Shown: positions 1 through 10,990 of the stretch, one piece after another
Numbering within the stretch: the first letter of the stretch is position 1
How the letters are laid out: each line of letters begins with the position of its first letter
Assembly: GCA_003993805.1 (NCBI GenBank)
Contig: RSEF01000003.1
Location: forward strand, 80,521,073-80,585,072
Length of the DNA: 64,000 nt
DNA from: Himantopus leucocephalus
Taxonomy: Eukaryota > Chordata > Aves > Charadriiformes > Recurvirostridae
Reading direction: 5' to 3'
Made by a program: the position numbers and the translations under genes
Notes under the pieces: model-generated
Told to the model about the DNA's origin: nothing
What the model saw: the letters and a program-made list of their open reading frames with translations, nothing else
Databases searched by the model: none

Positions 1-1116
1 AAGTGTTACTAATGGTTTTATCAATTACTCCCTGTCCAATAACTGCATGGTTGTAACCTAATTTAAAGACACTCTATCACTAGGCTGATTTGTGTAGTAG
101 TAAATGACAGCATTTGAGACACCAGCCAAACGACTCACTTCAGTGACTTAGTTAGTCTCTAATAATTAACAATTAGTAGGTACCTAGGAAAAACTCAAGA
201 GACTAGAGCTCCCATGTTTCCCTTTCTTATCTAAATACAAGAAGTTACCAAGACTATCTCCTGTAAATATAACCCTGTAAATAAAATCTCCCTCTTCTGT
301 GGCTGTTAGAAAATGTGCTTTAATAAAGGTTAACATTTGAGGAATAAAACAGAACCGGAGTTTAGGATCCATGGTTGTAAGACACACTGACAAACTGAGG
401 AGGAGATACAAGATTATACTTTGTGGTTTTGCTATTAGTGCTACAGTTCAAAAGCAAAGCCAGTGTGCTAAAAGGGGAATAGTGCTGGCAAAATTGTGCT
501 ATTTTCTTGAACTTTAGAGCAAAAATGCTGGATGTGCAAAAAGAAGCACTTCATTACAAATCATTAGTGAGGTTTTATGTACAGCTCAGGAAGGTATTGC
601 CTGCTCAGAACAGACTGGAAAGAAGTCTGAAATCTATTTTAAATGAGCGTAAAAGATGGTATTCCTCCAAGGATGTTATCTCTGAGGATTTTAAAGAATT
701 TTTCCATTAAAAAATCTCTCTTCCTAAATAAGACTTTGAACTTTAGGTTTAAAGCAGGATCTTGTACTCTGCAAGATACTATTTCTTTGTAGGCACAAAG
801 ACATTTAAAATAACAGTGAGTGAACAAGGGTTGAGGTTTTTGCAGCGCACAGTCCTTTGCACAGTCCATTAGTATATTTGAATTTAGCTTGATGGGGCAA
901 AATTGCCTGGAATAATTCATCATTTGGGTTATTGTGTCAGATCTTAGTACATCATCTCTTTCAGATTATCCAAGATCCCAAAGTAACAATCTTTCCCTAG
1001 GAGCCTTGAGGGTTGTATGTTTATAAAATGCTGCACTTTACCCACTCAACAGTCTGATGACATTTTCAGGCTTACATGCAAAACCAATATCTGCTATGAA
1101 GCTTGCACGCTCTTCG
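1..1116. other. Unique AT-rich non-coding DNA
   Basis: No gene, recognisable repeat or regulatory element is visible. Short open frames occur on both strands (for example 507-710 plus and 639-923 minus); they overlap each other and show no protein family signature. The region is plain AT-rich vertebrate intergenic or intronic sequence. Confidence 0.6.
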
Positions 1117-1340
1117 TAGGAACATAGGAGCTGCCACACCGGATTAGATCAGCGATCCATCTAGCGTGGTCCCCTGTCTCTGACAGATGCCAAATCCCGG
1201 CTGCTTTAGAGGAAGGTGCGAGAAACCTTGTCAGAAGAAACTGTAGAAACACCTGCCTGTAAAGGGAGTTGCTTCTTAAACCCGTAGTAAGCGGCTGGTT
1301 TATGCCCTAAAGCATGACTGCATATATGCTTTAAAAAGTA
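1117..1340. repeat. Ancient amniote interspersed repeat, CR1-like or unclassified
   Basis: The stretch begins GGAACATAGGAGCTGCCA and continues through a phrase resembling 'ggatcagaccagtggtccatctagc...ctgtctctgacag', then 'gctgctttagaggaaggtgc' and 'ggctggtttatgccctaaag'. These phrases in this order match a repeat I know from turtle, crocodile and bird non-coding DNA, although this copy is clearly diverged. The family is commonly discussed together with CR1-type LINE remnants, but I cannot confirm its subfamily or orientation without a search. Borders are approximate. It is not expected to be functional. Confidence 0.6.
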
Positions 1341-2084
1341 CAGGGGGTTTGTTATAATTACAGGAGCTGTCACTACCCTTATAATATTTGTGTTACATTC
1401 TTGATCTCAAGGCTATGTCTACATTGCACAGCACAGTCCCACTTCCCTGATCATTATCCAGGTTGAGGGCTGACCCAGACAGGCTGCAGTTTGCTTTTGG
1501 GCAATGTGGCCAAGTTTCTTTCTCCCGGGAACCAAGTCCTGGCTAGAGATGGGGAGGACGGAGAAAGTCCAATTCCCAACCTGACACGGGTTCTCAGATC
1601 ACACGATTTAAACATAGTCACAGAAACCAAGTTGCAATTAATTCCTTCAACTGGGTTGGTTTGGGTGTTTTTTAAGTCTCTTCTCTTGCATTTGAATTTT
1701 CTTTCTTTTTCATTGACCCCATGCTTTTGATTCTTAGAAAGAGTAAATAGATAGCTGCCTTTTCTCCCCTCTATATTTTTGTTATTTTCAATACTCTTAC
1801 CATTTTCTGCTATTCACCCCTGCTCTAAAGCAAGCAATTCCAGTCCTTTTTTCTTTTTTTCTTAACCTACATTCATTCATGTAAGCATTTCATTGCCTTT
1901 TTGGAAGCTCTTTATTTTCTGAGACGCACTACACACAGTATGCTGAGGGTGTACCATTTATTTATCTAAAGCCATGAAAATAATTTTGTTTTTTTCCTCT
2001 ACCTCTAAATGTTTCCGTAATGTAAATATTATTTAATAATTCTAAATGACAAAATTCATGCCTCTGATTTTAGCTTAATCTGAT
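1341..2084. other. Unique AT-rich DNA, no gene seen
   Basis: T-rich sequence with scattered short homopolymer runs. An open frame at 1491-1730 (79 codons on plus) has no recognisable domain and is likely chance. Nothing else is supported. Confidence 0.55.
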
Positions 2085-2500
2085 GATGATAGTCATCAGA
2101 TAACAGAGCATTTGTCCATTCAGTGAGCTGATAAAACACTTTCAGGTCTGGATTACTAAAGCCAGAGATGATCTTCAAAATGTAGTTTTAACCTCACCCA
2201 CCCTTCCTGGTTCATCTGCATATTCTTTTGAGAACCACTCATTGAGTATCTGTAGCCCAAATGATGTCATCAGGCACAGCATGCAGCCACTACAAGTGGG
2301 ACAATTATAATTTTTGTAGCTGATTAATCATCATGAAAAAGTAACAGTCAATTGACTCAATCATACATCCATGGTGATTAATCACACTTCACTTGTGTTT
2401 TTTACAAGTATTTTACCGACAGTGCAGATGTTGGATGATTTTTCTCCTTGAGCCTTTTCCTTGGTCACAGATGTTAAGTAATCACCTTGTCCTGATACTT
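2085..2500. other. Candidate conserved non-coding element with homeodomain-type palindromes
   Basis: The block contains TGATTAATCA at 2321-2330 and again at 2375-2384, where it extends to the 12-bp palindrome GTGATTAATCAC (2374-2385). A different 12-bp palindrome, AGTCAATTGACT, lies between them at 2346-2357. TGATTAAT matches the known bipartite PBX/HOX binding pattern and TAAT is the homeodomain core; that is family knowledge. That the block acts as an enhancer is inference from motif density and the smooth AT-rich composition typical of vertebrate conserved non-coding elements. No cross-species alignment was done. Confidence 0.3.
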
Positions 2501-4854
2501 GACTTATCTAATTTTTTCTTCTGCAGGCCCTTAAAAACAAATGTGTTTCTTATGTAGAAAGAAAATGTTAAACCGGTTACTAATTTTTTTACAGTTTAAT
2601 CAATTTCTGAAATCACCCCGTCACCTGTAGTCATAGGTGTTTTCAATAGGCACATTACTCTTAAATTTGTTCTCTGTTACATACGACAGATTGAGCACTA
2701 ATAAAACACTGGCAGAGGCAGATAGCAGAGTCCATCTTATGTTTCAAACACAGTTACAGCCCAAGTTCATGTAAAGACTCACTTGATTGTAATTAATTGG
2801 CATACAGGCGTACAAACAAGTAAACAAGAATCTTCTGGCACCAAAATATTGAGGTTCACAGATACTCACATGGCCTGGTAGACTTCGATCGTAACCTTGG
2901 TTAGAATGGTAAGGGAAATTGCTGAGACGTCACAGCAGATTAAAGTGTCTTAGTGTATTGCTGAAACACTGGTAATGATTTTTCTACGGAGTTACAGCTA
3001 TATTGGTGAAGCCATGAGCATCTACAACTGCTCTCTGTCCTATAACTATTACATTCTACTGCTTCACATCATACAAGCATATACAGAGATGATTTTGTAA
3101 ATGTTTTTAGGAGTGCAAGTCGATTTCTAGGTGATTTTCAAGGACTTATTTCAGAGGACTCCTTATAGATAAAATCTGTATAATATTTCCCAGGCTGTCC
3201 TCAATTTTGCAAACAGAAATGTGTAGGGCAAATAAGGTGTTTACCTCAAATGATGCAAGCCTCACTGTCTCCAACCATCTTTCACCCTTCAGAAAAAGGC
3301 AAAGATCCCCATTTTATTTAGCAAAAGGATTGTACCAACCTCTTTGCCCATCCTTAGATCACTGTTAAGATCAATGCATACACTGGAAATTGCTTTCATG
3401 AAAAGATGACACAGCTGCATTGAAATCTGCACTAGACTCCAGTCTTGATACTGTTAATAAAGAGCCTAAGGTTGGGTATAATTGTTAATACACTAATTCT
3501 AAAAATCCACTCAAATGTCACTTATAATCAGGATTTTCTACTGTGCTAGGACCCCTGGGGAAACCTTTGAAGCTGTGAATGGTGTACACGATGACAGGGA
3601 TGAACATAAGAAGGTAGAAGGCCACCGATGCTGTTTAGCTTAGTTGTATAAAACTATCACGTATATAGAAGCTTAGAAATGCTGGCAGCTAGGAAGATGG
3701 GAAAGCAAAGTGTGAGATGGAGAAAACACCCAGATCCAGAAGGAAAAGCTTTACACTAAACCCAGTTATTTCAAAGCATTAGGGGGAGAGGTGAAGAAAC
3801 CTTATGGCTTGTAATTTCCAGTGGAATTACCAAGGCAGAAAAGACATTATAAAAGCATTTTATCGAGAAGACACCCATGACATGAAACTATTTAAAACAA
3901 TACATCAAAAAAACTTAGTTATTTTATTAGCACTAGAGATGAACCTTAGATCAGATGGGAAAAAGTGGGATGGCTGTGAAACCTTTGAAAAGAGATAAGA
4001 GTAACAAAGTAACATGAAATGTTAGAAAAACTCAGAACATAAGTCACTGATTATACATTAATTGAGTTTTAAGTTTATTAAAGCTGTGCACACTTATTGT
4101 CTCATTTTATCATGTATTTGATATTATTATGCATAACATTCTGAAATGTAACTCTGTGTACTTCCTCGCGGTGCTAGTTGCACTTTATTTATGATTAGTG
4201 CTTGGGCTGGTGTGAAGTGAATGCATATCCCTCAATAATGAAGTACAGAAGAGTTGGGTGGATTTTTCAGAGTCACAAGGCCTGCCGTAAAAAATCCCTC
4301 ATGAATCTTTTACAGCTGTAAGTAGCCTGGCATTGGTAATAGCTCTACTACTATGGGAAGTTTGGCAGAAAACGTTTTTTAAAAGCTCCTGAGAAAGAGA
4401 GGATGTCAGGATTTATGTGTGGCGGTGCTGGGAACAGTTGTTTTCAGCAAAGGCAAGTTTTCTCAGTTTTCGTTTGGAATAACGGACTGCCACGGATAAT
4501 AGCAGATTGCTTTGCTTCCTACTTGTAGTCAACACAGGGTTTTCTCACACTCCCACCTGACTCTATTTTTTGCACATCAGAGTATTTCATCTGAGCTGTA
4601 GGTTGCTCTCTCATTACTCACTTGCATGGATTTCTTTAATTATTCACGCTAAGTTTAATCATATACTAAACACAGACGATTCTTCTTTGGGACTGTATTT
4701 CTCTTAAAGACAAGGACAGTAGTCTTTGTAAAAAAGGATGTGCCTTTTCTAGCGCCTGTGAGTACGAACCCAAATTTGCTAAGACATAAATCTTGAAAAA
4801 CAACAAAAAAGAAATCACACATATGAAATAGAGAGTCACTAGGATTAGTAGCTA
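2501..4854. other. Unique non-coding DNA, no gene seen
   Basis: Mostly AT-rich unique sequence. A near-consensus CRE (7 of 8 bases, GACGTCA) lies at about 2925-2935; isolated, it carries little weight. The open frame at 3804-3998 (64 codons, plus) lacks any recognisable domain and starts at a non-ATG codon. No repeats were recognised. Confidence 0.5.
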
Positions 4855-5010
4855 GGACGCCACACCGCCAGTACTTCCACCCCTGACTGGGTGTGGAAAC
4901 ACCTTTCGGGGTGGTGGGTGGGGGTTCGGGGGGAGGTGTCGACACAGGGACCAGGGCCAGGCTGGGAGCCTCTCTCACGAGCTTCCTCTGTAGTTAGAGC
5001 GCAGACCACA
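4855..5010. other. Local G-rich island with G-quadruplex motif
   Basis: The plus strand carries four to five G-runs in 4908-4935: GGGG, GGG, GGGGG and GGGGGG separated by loops of 1 to 4 bases, which fits the canonical G-quadruplex pattern. Just upstream, TTCCACCC (from about 4875) and GGGTGTGGAA (to about 4899) form an imperfect inverted repeat. The patch is much richer in G+C than its surroundings, but too short for a CpG island. No adjacent promoter or exon can be shown. Confidence 0.55.
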
Positions 5011-5125
5011 CAGCGGATTTCAAACCACTTTGTTGATGGCAGAAGATGGGGATAGCAAAGAGAGAAAGAAACTGTTGCTGGATTTGTGTGGGAGGAGGGA
5101 TAAGTGTCATCCTACTTTACAAAGG

Positions 5126-5320
5126 CAAAGGAAGGAAGGTAGGAAGGAAGGAAGGAAGGAAGGAAGGAAGGAAGGAAGGTCGGAAGGAAGGTCGGAAGGA
5201 AGGAAGGAAGGTCGGAAGGAAGGAAGGAAGGAAGGAAAGAAAGAAGGAAGGAAGGGAGAGAAAGAAAGAGGGAGGGAGGGAAGGAGGGAGGGAGGGAGAG
5301 AGGAAGGAAGAAAGAGGAGA
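5126..5320 (+). repeat. (GGAA)n / purine-rich microsatellite
   Basis: An imperfect GGAA/GAAA/GGGA tetranucleotide array, almost entirely purine on the plus strand. It is interrupted by one GGTAGG and three GGTCGG variants before 5214. From 5214 to 5320 there is an unbroken 107-nt purine run grading from GGAA through GAAA to GGGA units. Such homopurine-homopyrimidine mirror repeats can form triplex (H-DNA), and long GGAA arrays can bind ETS-family factors; both are general knowledge, not shown here. Arg/Lys/Glu/Gly and Leu/Pro/Ser open frames across it are translations of the repeat. Confidence 0.95.
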
Positions 5321-7299
5321 CTGAGAAAAGCCAGGAGATACAAGGTGAAGATTTGTGAGGACAGGAGATCAGGACAGGAATGAGACACTTTGAAAGTGGC
5401 AACTAGGACTAGTTAAACTGGGATTATGGGGCTGGGAAAACAGATAAGGAGCAAAACATGATGAGAGGGGAACAGGAAAAGCCCTTGAGGTTGAGGAGAG
5501 GCTGAGCCCACAAGAGCTTATCCTCTTCCAATGTTGAAATACAAATGAGGTTTTCTCAATGTTGTTGCTCCTCTACTCTTGGTAAGTATACAGCTGTGAA
5601 ACTTGCTGCCACTGTGACTTGTCCCCTTCTAGGACCAGGGCCCTAGTGACCCAGACCATGGGCAGTGGCAGTCCTTCAGCTCACAAAGCAAAGTTAGCGG
5701 TGGGTCACTTTCCAGATGGGGTCTTTTGCGGTAGGCTGAAAGGGGAGCACAATTCAATTTATGACTAAGCAACAAAACAAAAAAGCAACAGGATAGCTTG
5801 GGAAATTAAGCAAGTACATGCAAGCTTCTCAGAACTGGATAAAACTGCTTTCTCCCTCCTTCCTAGTTATATCTCATAACTTTGGGGGTGCTGTTACATG
5901 CCTGAGGAGCCAATCTTGGAGTCAGGACCTCTGAGACCTGTGCAAGAGTCCCAAGCCTACCTTGTACCCAGGTGAGTGAATTAGCAGGGGCCAGGCAGTC
6001 TGTTCGACAACAGTCTGTTGGTTAAAATCCTCACGTCCATGCAGACTGCTTTCACTTTCAGCATTTTCCAAAAATGTGCTGATCAGCTCTAATTATCAAG
6101 GTTACAAACTGAATCACTCAAAAGGTAAGAAATGCCAGAATCCATGCTGCAGGCATAACCTCAGTGCTTGTATGCACACCCCCTTGTACGTGCATTACGA
6201 TACAGTCTTTAATTATCTGATTGCTTGTTATTTTTTTCCCTGTATCATTGGAGGTATGGGATGCACCTGCAGCAGGGATGAATCAGAGTTAAGTAATGAA
6301 GGTGGTTGCTCTCCTTACACATCCTGTTTTGGCTGATGCAAGGATGAGTAGGATGAAGTAGAGACAGCAGGTGAAGAAAGGGTAAGGCATGAACTATGGC
6401 AAAAAAACCTGCTGACCAGGTAACCTAATTCTATCTAAGCCTCTGCCACAGGATTCCTCCAAGGTGCTGGTCAAGTCACTTAAGCTAAACTTTGGACAGA
6501 TGATCCTTTAAGGAAGACTCAAACTGCTCTGAAAAGCAATGATCTCAGAGGGAGGTAAAGGAGATTTGTGAAGCTGGGGAATACCACCTTTATTTTATGC
6601 TTTCTGGGTACCTCAAGACCTTGGGTTTTGATTTACAGAGCTTTGGAGCAGTCACACCTGCAACCAAAATCAATTACAGGAGCTGTACTTTGACTGCATA
6701 AAGCATTGTACAGCACAATGCTAACATCTCTGGGGGGAAAAAAAAAAAAAAAAACAACAAACCCAAAACATAGTTCTTAAACACTGCTAGCTGGGAACAC
6801 AGAGTTAATGGAAAAACTGGACCTTCATCTCCCTGTACCCCAGTTCTCCACCTAGACAATGTGAATAATAATCGTACCCCTCCCATGCCAAGGATATAAT
6901 GAAAACAAATTTAATGTATATCTGAGAAGCATTCAGATTGTAAAATAAAAAGCCTCAAGGAAATTAATAGTTTTATCTTCAGAGCAGAGGTTTTGAAGTG
7001 AGTGATAAATAAGGCACAAAGCCAATAAAAACAATGAGGAGGTGCCAGATAGCTAAATAGCGAGGTGCTTATTACACAATGATGATCCACAGTGCACCCT
7101 GGAGGAGGAAGGGATCCCAGGGAAAAATAATAGTATCTTTTTATCTAACTGAATATTGTATCAGAAAACATGGATAGAGAGGTGATGGACAGTGTTTGAT
7201 GACACAGTAAGCTCAGTTTAAGGTTTCCTTCCTAGAACTGGGAAATAAACACATCACCACAATGAAAATGCTGGTTCAGTTTAAAGTCTTTCTGACAAA
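5321..7299. other. Non-coding DNA without recognisable genes
   Basis: Unique sequence with a G then poly-A run at about 6732-6756. The open frame at 6076-6336 (86 codons, plus, cysteine-containing) matches no family I know, and its codon pattern is not convincing. No repeats besides short homopolymers are apparent. Confidence 0.5.
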
Positions 7300-7321
7300 C
7301 CAAAATTTTAACAAATTTTGG
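7300..7321. repeat. Short inverted repeat (hairpin)
   Basis: CCAAAATTT (7300-7308) and AAATTTTGG (7313-7321) are perfect complements around a 4-base TAAC loop. The surrounding AAAATTT-rich sequence resembles degraded ancient DNA-repeat debris, but I cannot name a family. Confidence 0.6.
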
Positions 7322-7437
7322 GGAAACAATTTTTCATAGATTTTCATTTAATACACTCAGGCCTTAGGCCTGCCCAAGTGTTATTCTTCTCCTGAAGGCA
7401 ACATGGAAACATAAGGCTGACACAAGCTTGGCACTGA

Positions 7438-7537
7438 NNNNNNNNNNNNNNNNNNNNNNNNNNNNNNNNNNNNNNNNNNNNNNNNNNNNNNNNNNNNNNN
7501 NNNNNNNNNNNNNNNNNNNNNNNNNNNNNNNNNNNNN
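7438..7537. other. Assembly gap of 100 N
   Basis: Exactly 100 N, the conventional size for a scaffold gap of unknown length. Its true length and content are unknown, so the open frame drawn across it is meaningless. No duplicated flanks are visible here, unlike at the single-N joins elsewhere. Confidence 0.98.
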
Positions 7538-9484
7538 CATGTATACATATGATCTATATTCTCAAACATAAAGTCAACTTTTTTTATAGTATTTCAATTG
7601 TATTACTATTTAGACAATTTCTGGTGTCTAAAATAAGACCATAAGGATAAAAAAATTGCCTTATATAAACCAAATCCATTTTTACCCTAGCTTTAAAAAC
7701 ATCTGTATACTGTAAAATAGACTGCAAAATTCCAAAATAACTTTATTGTGCTGCAGTTGTAGTTAGGTACTTATTCTTCATAATACAAGAAATTTTGAAA
7801 AACTTTCAAGATACAATTTATTTTTCTCGGCTGATGGTTTTTTGGAGACATGGATCTCTTTTTTCTTTTTGCCTCTTGAGAACACCCATTATTCTGAATA
7901 CTCCTTCTGATCAGAAATAACGTGAATGTGTTTTTTCTAGAAATATTAACACATATTTTTTAATTTTCACTTTTGTGCATACCCAGACACAGAGCAGTAA
8001 AAATCTGAAAACAACATTCATTGTTATTCTTGATCAAAGTCTTCAAAGTTTTCTTTTTGCCAAGTTCAAAACTTTCAACAACAAAAATTCATTCTAAAGC
8101 GTGAAATACTTTCTCATCCTTTATTTCCTCATTCAGTATAGAACTGCTCTGTGCCAAAAATGAATTTACTCTCCCCAAAGCCAAAACTTCAAGTCATTTT
8201 TTAACCACATTGCATATTCCAGCCCTGAAATGGCAAAGACAGAAACAGAACAGCATTTCAGTAGGCAGTTACCATCAGGACGTTGGGGCACACTCTAGTT
8301 TGTTGAAAAAATATAGTATCAAACTGAGGAAAAATCTGTTCGGTTCCTTGGCTACATGGATTGCTGTATTAGACAATGCAAGAGGGATAAAGGCTTCTCT
8401 AACTTTTCTCATCGCTTGGTTTACTCCGTTGTACCTGTGAGCTGGTAAAAAAATGAGATCTAATTATCTAAACTTTGTCCTTTTCCCAGCTAACATAGCC
8501 CTACTTTTGACCGAGAAACTGAGCTGCTAGAATGGTCTATCACAAAAAACAAGGCGGCCATTTGATCTTGTTGTAACATCATGAAGTGCTCTTTAAATGT
8601 ACATAACTTTAACCTATACCTACTCTACAGCCATTTGCACTGCCAATTAGCCAACAGAAGCTTCCATACTAAGTAGAACCATGCCCAGAGTGTTTTTTTC
8701 CCAGTAACTTCCAGAGCCATAAACTGATAATCTTTTTACTGACCTCCCTGAACACAAAGAGGGGCTCCCACGGTTAGTGAAGGCTTGCTGGGACTCCTTG
8801 GGGAACAATGTAGGAAGCCCAAGTGCTGCCCAGAAGACTGCCCGTGGCTCCAGAAAAGCAAAGAGCAGGGCATGAGGAGACAGACAGTGGTCAATGTGCA
8901 GGACAAGTGTCAGCAGTCTGCTCTCAGAAGAAAAAATGCCTGTCCACCCATGTTCTTGCTGATCCCTTTTCTCCCTCTTTTCTTCTAGGAATGTTGAGCC
9001 AAAAAGCATCAGACAGACCTTTCTTCTGAAAAAGGTCTACACAAATTCAGTGATCTGCACAGCAGTTTGTTTTCATTGTATTGATGAATTCCGTTTAAAA
9101 CTATTTAGTTAAAAAGCAGTTAAAAGCACTTGACGATGGTACCGTTCAAGATTCTCCCATGACATGTTAGCATCAGTCCTTTTCAGGATGCAGAAGAAAG
9201 GACTGTTCTCTCAAATAATTTGGTTTCTTGCAAAATATTTTCATACATTTTCAGCTAAAAAAGGATCCCCGTGGAGTAATTCATCAATTTGACACTACTT
9301 ATACACCTAAAATCAAGCACAAATGTTTTTAGAGTATATAAAATGTAGACTTCATGGAACTTCCTGGTCAAAAGCGGGGGGAAATGGGGCTCTGACAGTG
9401 CAATTTAAAGCCTTAAAGTGCTCAGCGCAAGTAATCGAGTTCTTTGCTTGAACTGGAGGAAGTTACAGGAAATAAAAATAATGG
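7538..9484. other. Unique DNA; one overlapping ORF cluster of doubtful meaning
   Basis: AT-rich up to about 8640. From 8647 to 9009 the minus strand holds a 120-codon open frame that begins with ATG and has fairly vertebrate-like codon use (many CTG, CCC, GGC). The plus strand is also open over part of the same stretch (8785-8988 and 8823-9029). The protein has no domain I recognise and there is no evident splice or promoter context. Chance openness in a locally GC-richer patch is the simplest reading; a decayed exon or retrocopy is possible. Confidence 0.4.
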
Positions 9485-9532
9485 ATTTTGCTGCTGGACT
9501 AGAAGACTGTTGTAGGTCCCTTCCAAATGAAA
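9485..9532 (+). mobile_element. CR1 LINE 3' end fragment, plus strand
   Basis: The stretch GCTGGACTAGAAGACTGTTG followed by AGGTCCCTTCCAA matches the terminal part of avian CR1 (consensus-like 'ggactagatgacc..aggtcccttccaa'). It is followed directly by ATTCT units, as expected from the CR1 terminal repeat. CR1 is the dominant non-LTR retrotransposon of birds and copies are usually 5'-truncated like this one. Only about 50 bp are recognisable and the 5' border is uncertain. Confidence 0.75.
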
Positions 9533-9570
9533 TATTCTATTCTATTCTATTCTATTCTATTCTATTCTAT
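9533..9570 (+). repeat. (ATTCT)n pentanucleotide array derived from CR1 tail
   Basis: About seven and a half ATTCT units in perfect succession immediately after the CR1 3' end. It probably arose by slippage expansion of the CR1 terminal repeat, since the array begins exactly where the CR1 tail should be. Confidence 0.9.
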
Positions 9571-9605
9571 GCCGTGCCATGCCGTGCCGTGCCGTGCCGT
9601 GCCAT
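9571..9605 (+). repeat. (GCCGT/GCCAT)n pentanucleotide array
   Basis: Seven 5-base units, mostly GCCGT with two GCCAT variants, continue directly from the ATTCT array in the same 5-base phase. The downstream TGCAC-TCCAT-TCCAT also keeps phase. The composition switches abruptly from AT-rich to GC-rich with several CpGs in a CpG-poor region. Confidence 0.9.
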
Positions 9606-10618
9606 TGCACTCCATTCCATCTTTCTAACCAGAAAAGTCTCCATGGAGAGGATTCACACAGAAATTCTACCTCTCAGATGTCAGTTAAGTAGCTTTCTTA
9701 GTTTACTTTTCATTCTTTCATGTTCTCTATTACTTAATTTTATTTGAACATCTTATTGTATGCATTACATTCTTATAATCAAGTGTTAATATGTGCCACA
9801 AGTATGTACAAAACCCTTTTTTCCTCCATTAGGTTTTTGGTTGTGGAAACTCAGCAAGAAAAAAATCAGAACTTGAACAGTTGACTAATTTACTGGCATT
9901 AATATTCCTTTGTTTATGTTTTGATTTATACTTTGTGTGTTTCATTTTTTGCTTTGTTGTTTTGCTGTGTTGGCTGGAAGGACTGTGCTAAAATTCACCT
10001 GCCACTCAGTTTAATTTCTTGTGTTTAGGGCTGTACAACGTTCCATGTAAAGCTAATCAATACAAGGATTTATGAAACATCGAAACAGAACAGTCTAAAG
10101 GAGGAAATTATAGTCAGTTCTAGTTATTAAAGATTTCCTATACTAAATTTAGTATAAGAGAATCCTTATACATCTTCTTTTAGGGTATTTGTCAAGTGCA
10201 TAGACTGAAGAAACAATTGTGGTTGGTTCCACTGCAATGTGTCTTTATTTGTTGCTTGCTATTTAATGCTAGCTGGGAGGAAGCAAACCATGTCATGCGG
10301 AGGTGAAATACTGATTCCATTTTAGTCACTAGCAGCTCTTCCATTAATTTCTTCTGAAATTTTACCTGATGTGCAAAACACTGTGCAATGGAAAAAGAAG
10401 CAGCAAATTTTATAAGATGCTAGGATGAAAATGTAGATGACTCTGTATCGTTCCTGTATTCAACTGTCTCACATTGCAAGCTAGGTTACAGACACATGTA
10501 CATATGTAGTCATACATATAGGCAAATATCTGCATTTATATAAGGTGTATATACTGAAAAGGAAGGAGTGAGTGGAAGAGATCTCCTTATATCATTATCT
10601 CATTTAAACGTAGGATTT
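9606..10618. other. Unique AT-rich DNA, no gene seen
   Basis: AT-rich sequence without a recognisable gene or repeat. A short TA/CA-rich patch lies at about 10490-10555. Confidence 0.5.
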
Positions 10619-10646
10619 GTACCTTTCTTTACCTTTCTTTACCTTC
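10619..10646. repeat. Short tandem repeat, 10-bp unit
   Basis: ACCTTTCTTT occurs twice in direct succession from 10621, followed by a partial third copy ACCTTC. It is too short to be more than local slippage. Confidence 0.7.
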
Positions 10647-10904
10647 AACATGTATCAAAGACTTTTGCCTCTACTTTCATTCTTTCTTGTGACTAATTAT
10701 AATGTTTTATAGTGACAGCAAATTTTATGAACATATTGTGTCTCAGAACACTCTGACTACCTAAAACTTACACAGAGACTTTCAAATACTCATTTTCAGG
10801 AACACTGGAAGATAGTCACTATTTTATTTTTGTCTTGTAGTTGACACACGAGCAATTACTTTGATTTTTTTAAAAAATAAAATTACATGCAATGATGAAT
10901 TGTC

Positions 10905-10990
10905 CATCAACACTATATACATGTATGCATATACACATACATGGATATATATATCGGTATGCATATATGCACAAGGACACACACACACTC
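10905..10990. repeat. AT/CA-rich simple sequence
   Basis: An alternating ATAC/ATGT/ATAT stretch with TATGCATATG-type palindromic bits, ending in a short (AC)n at about 10977-10987. It is low complexity; open frames on both strands here are shadows of the repeat. Confidence 0.65.

Noticed and set aside
5030..5402. Long Arg/Lys/Glu/Gly and Leu/Pro/Ser open frames in several registers
   Set aside because: They are translations of the GGAA purine microsatellite on both strands; tetranucleotide repeats without T are stop-free in many frames.
9418..9747. 109-codon open frame through the pentanucleotide arrays
   Set aside because: The frame is a repeat read-through (5-base units cycle all frames) over a CR1 tail; it is not a gene.
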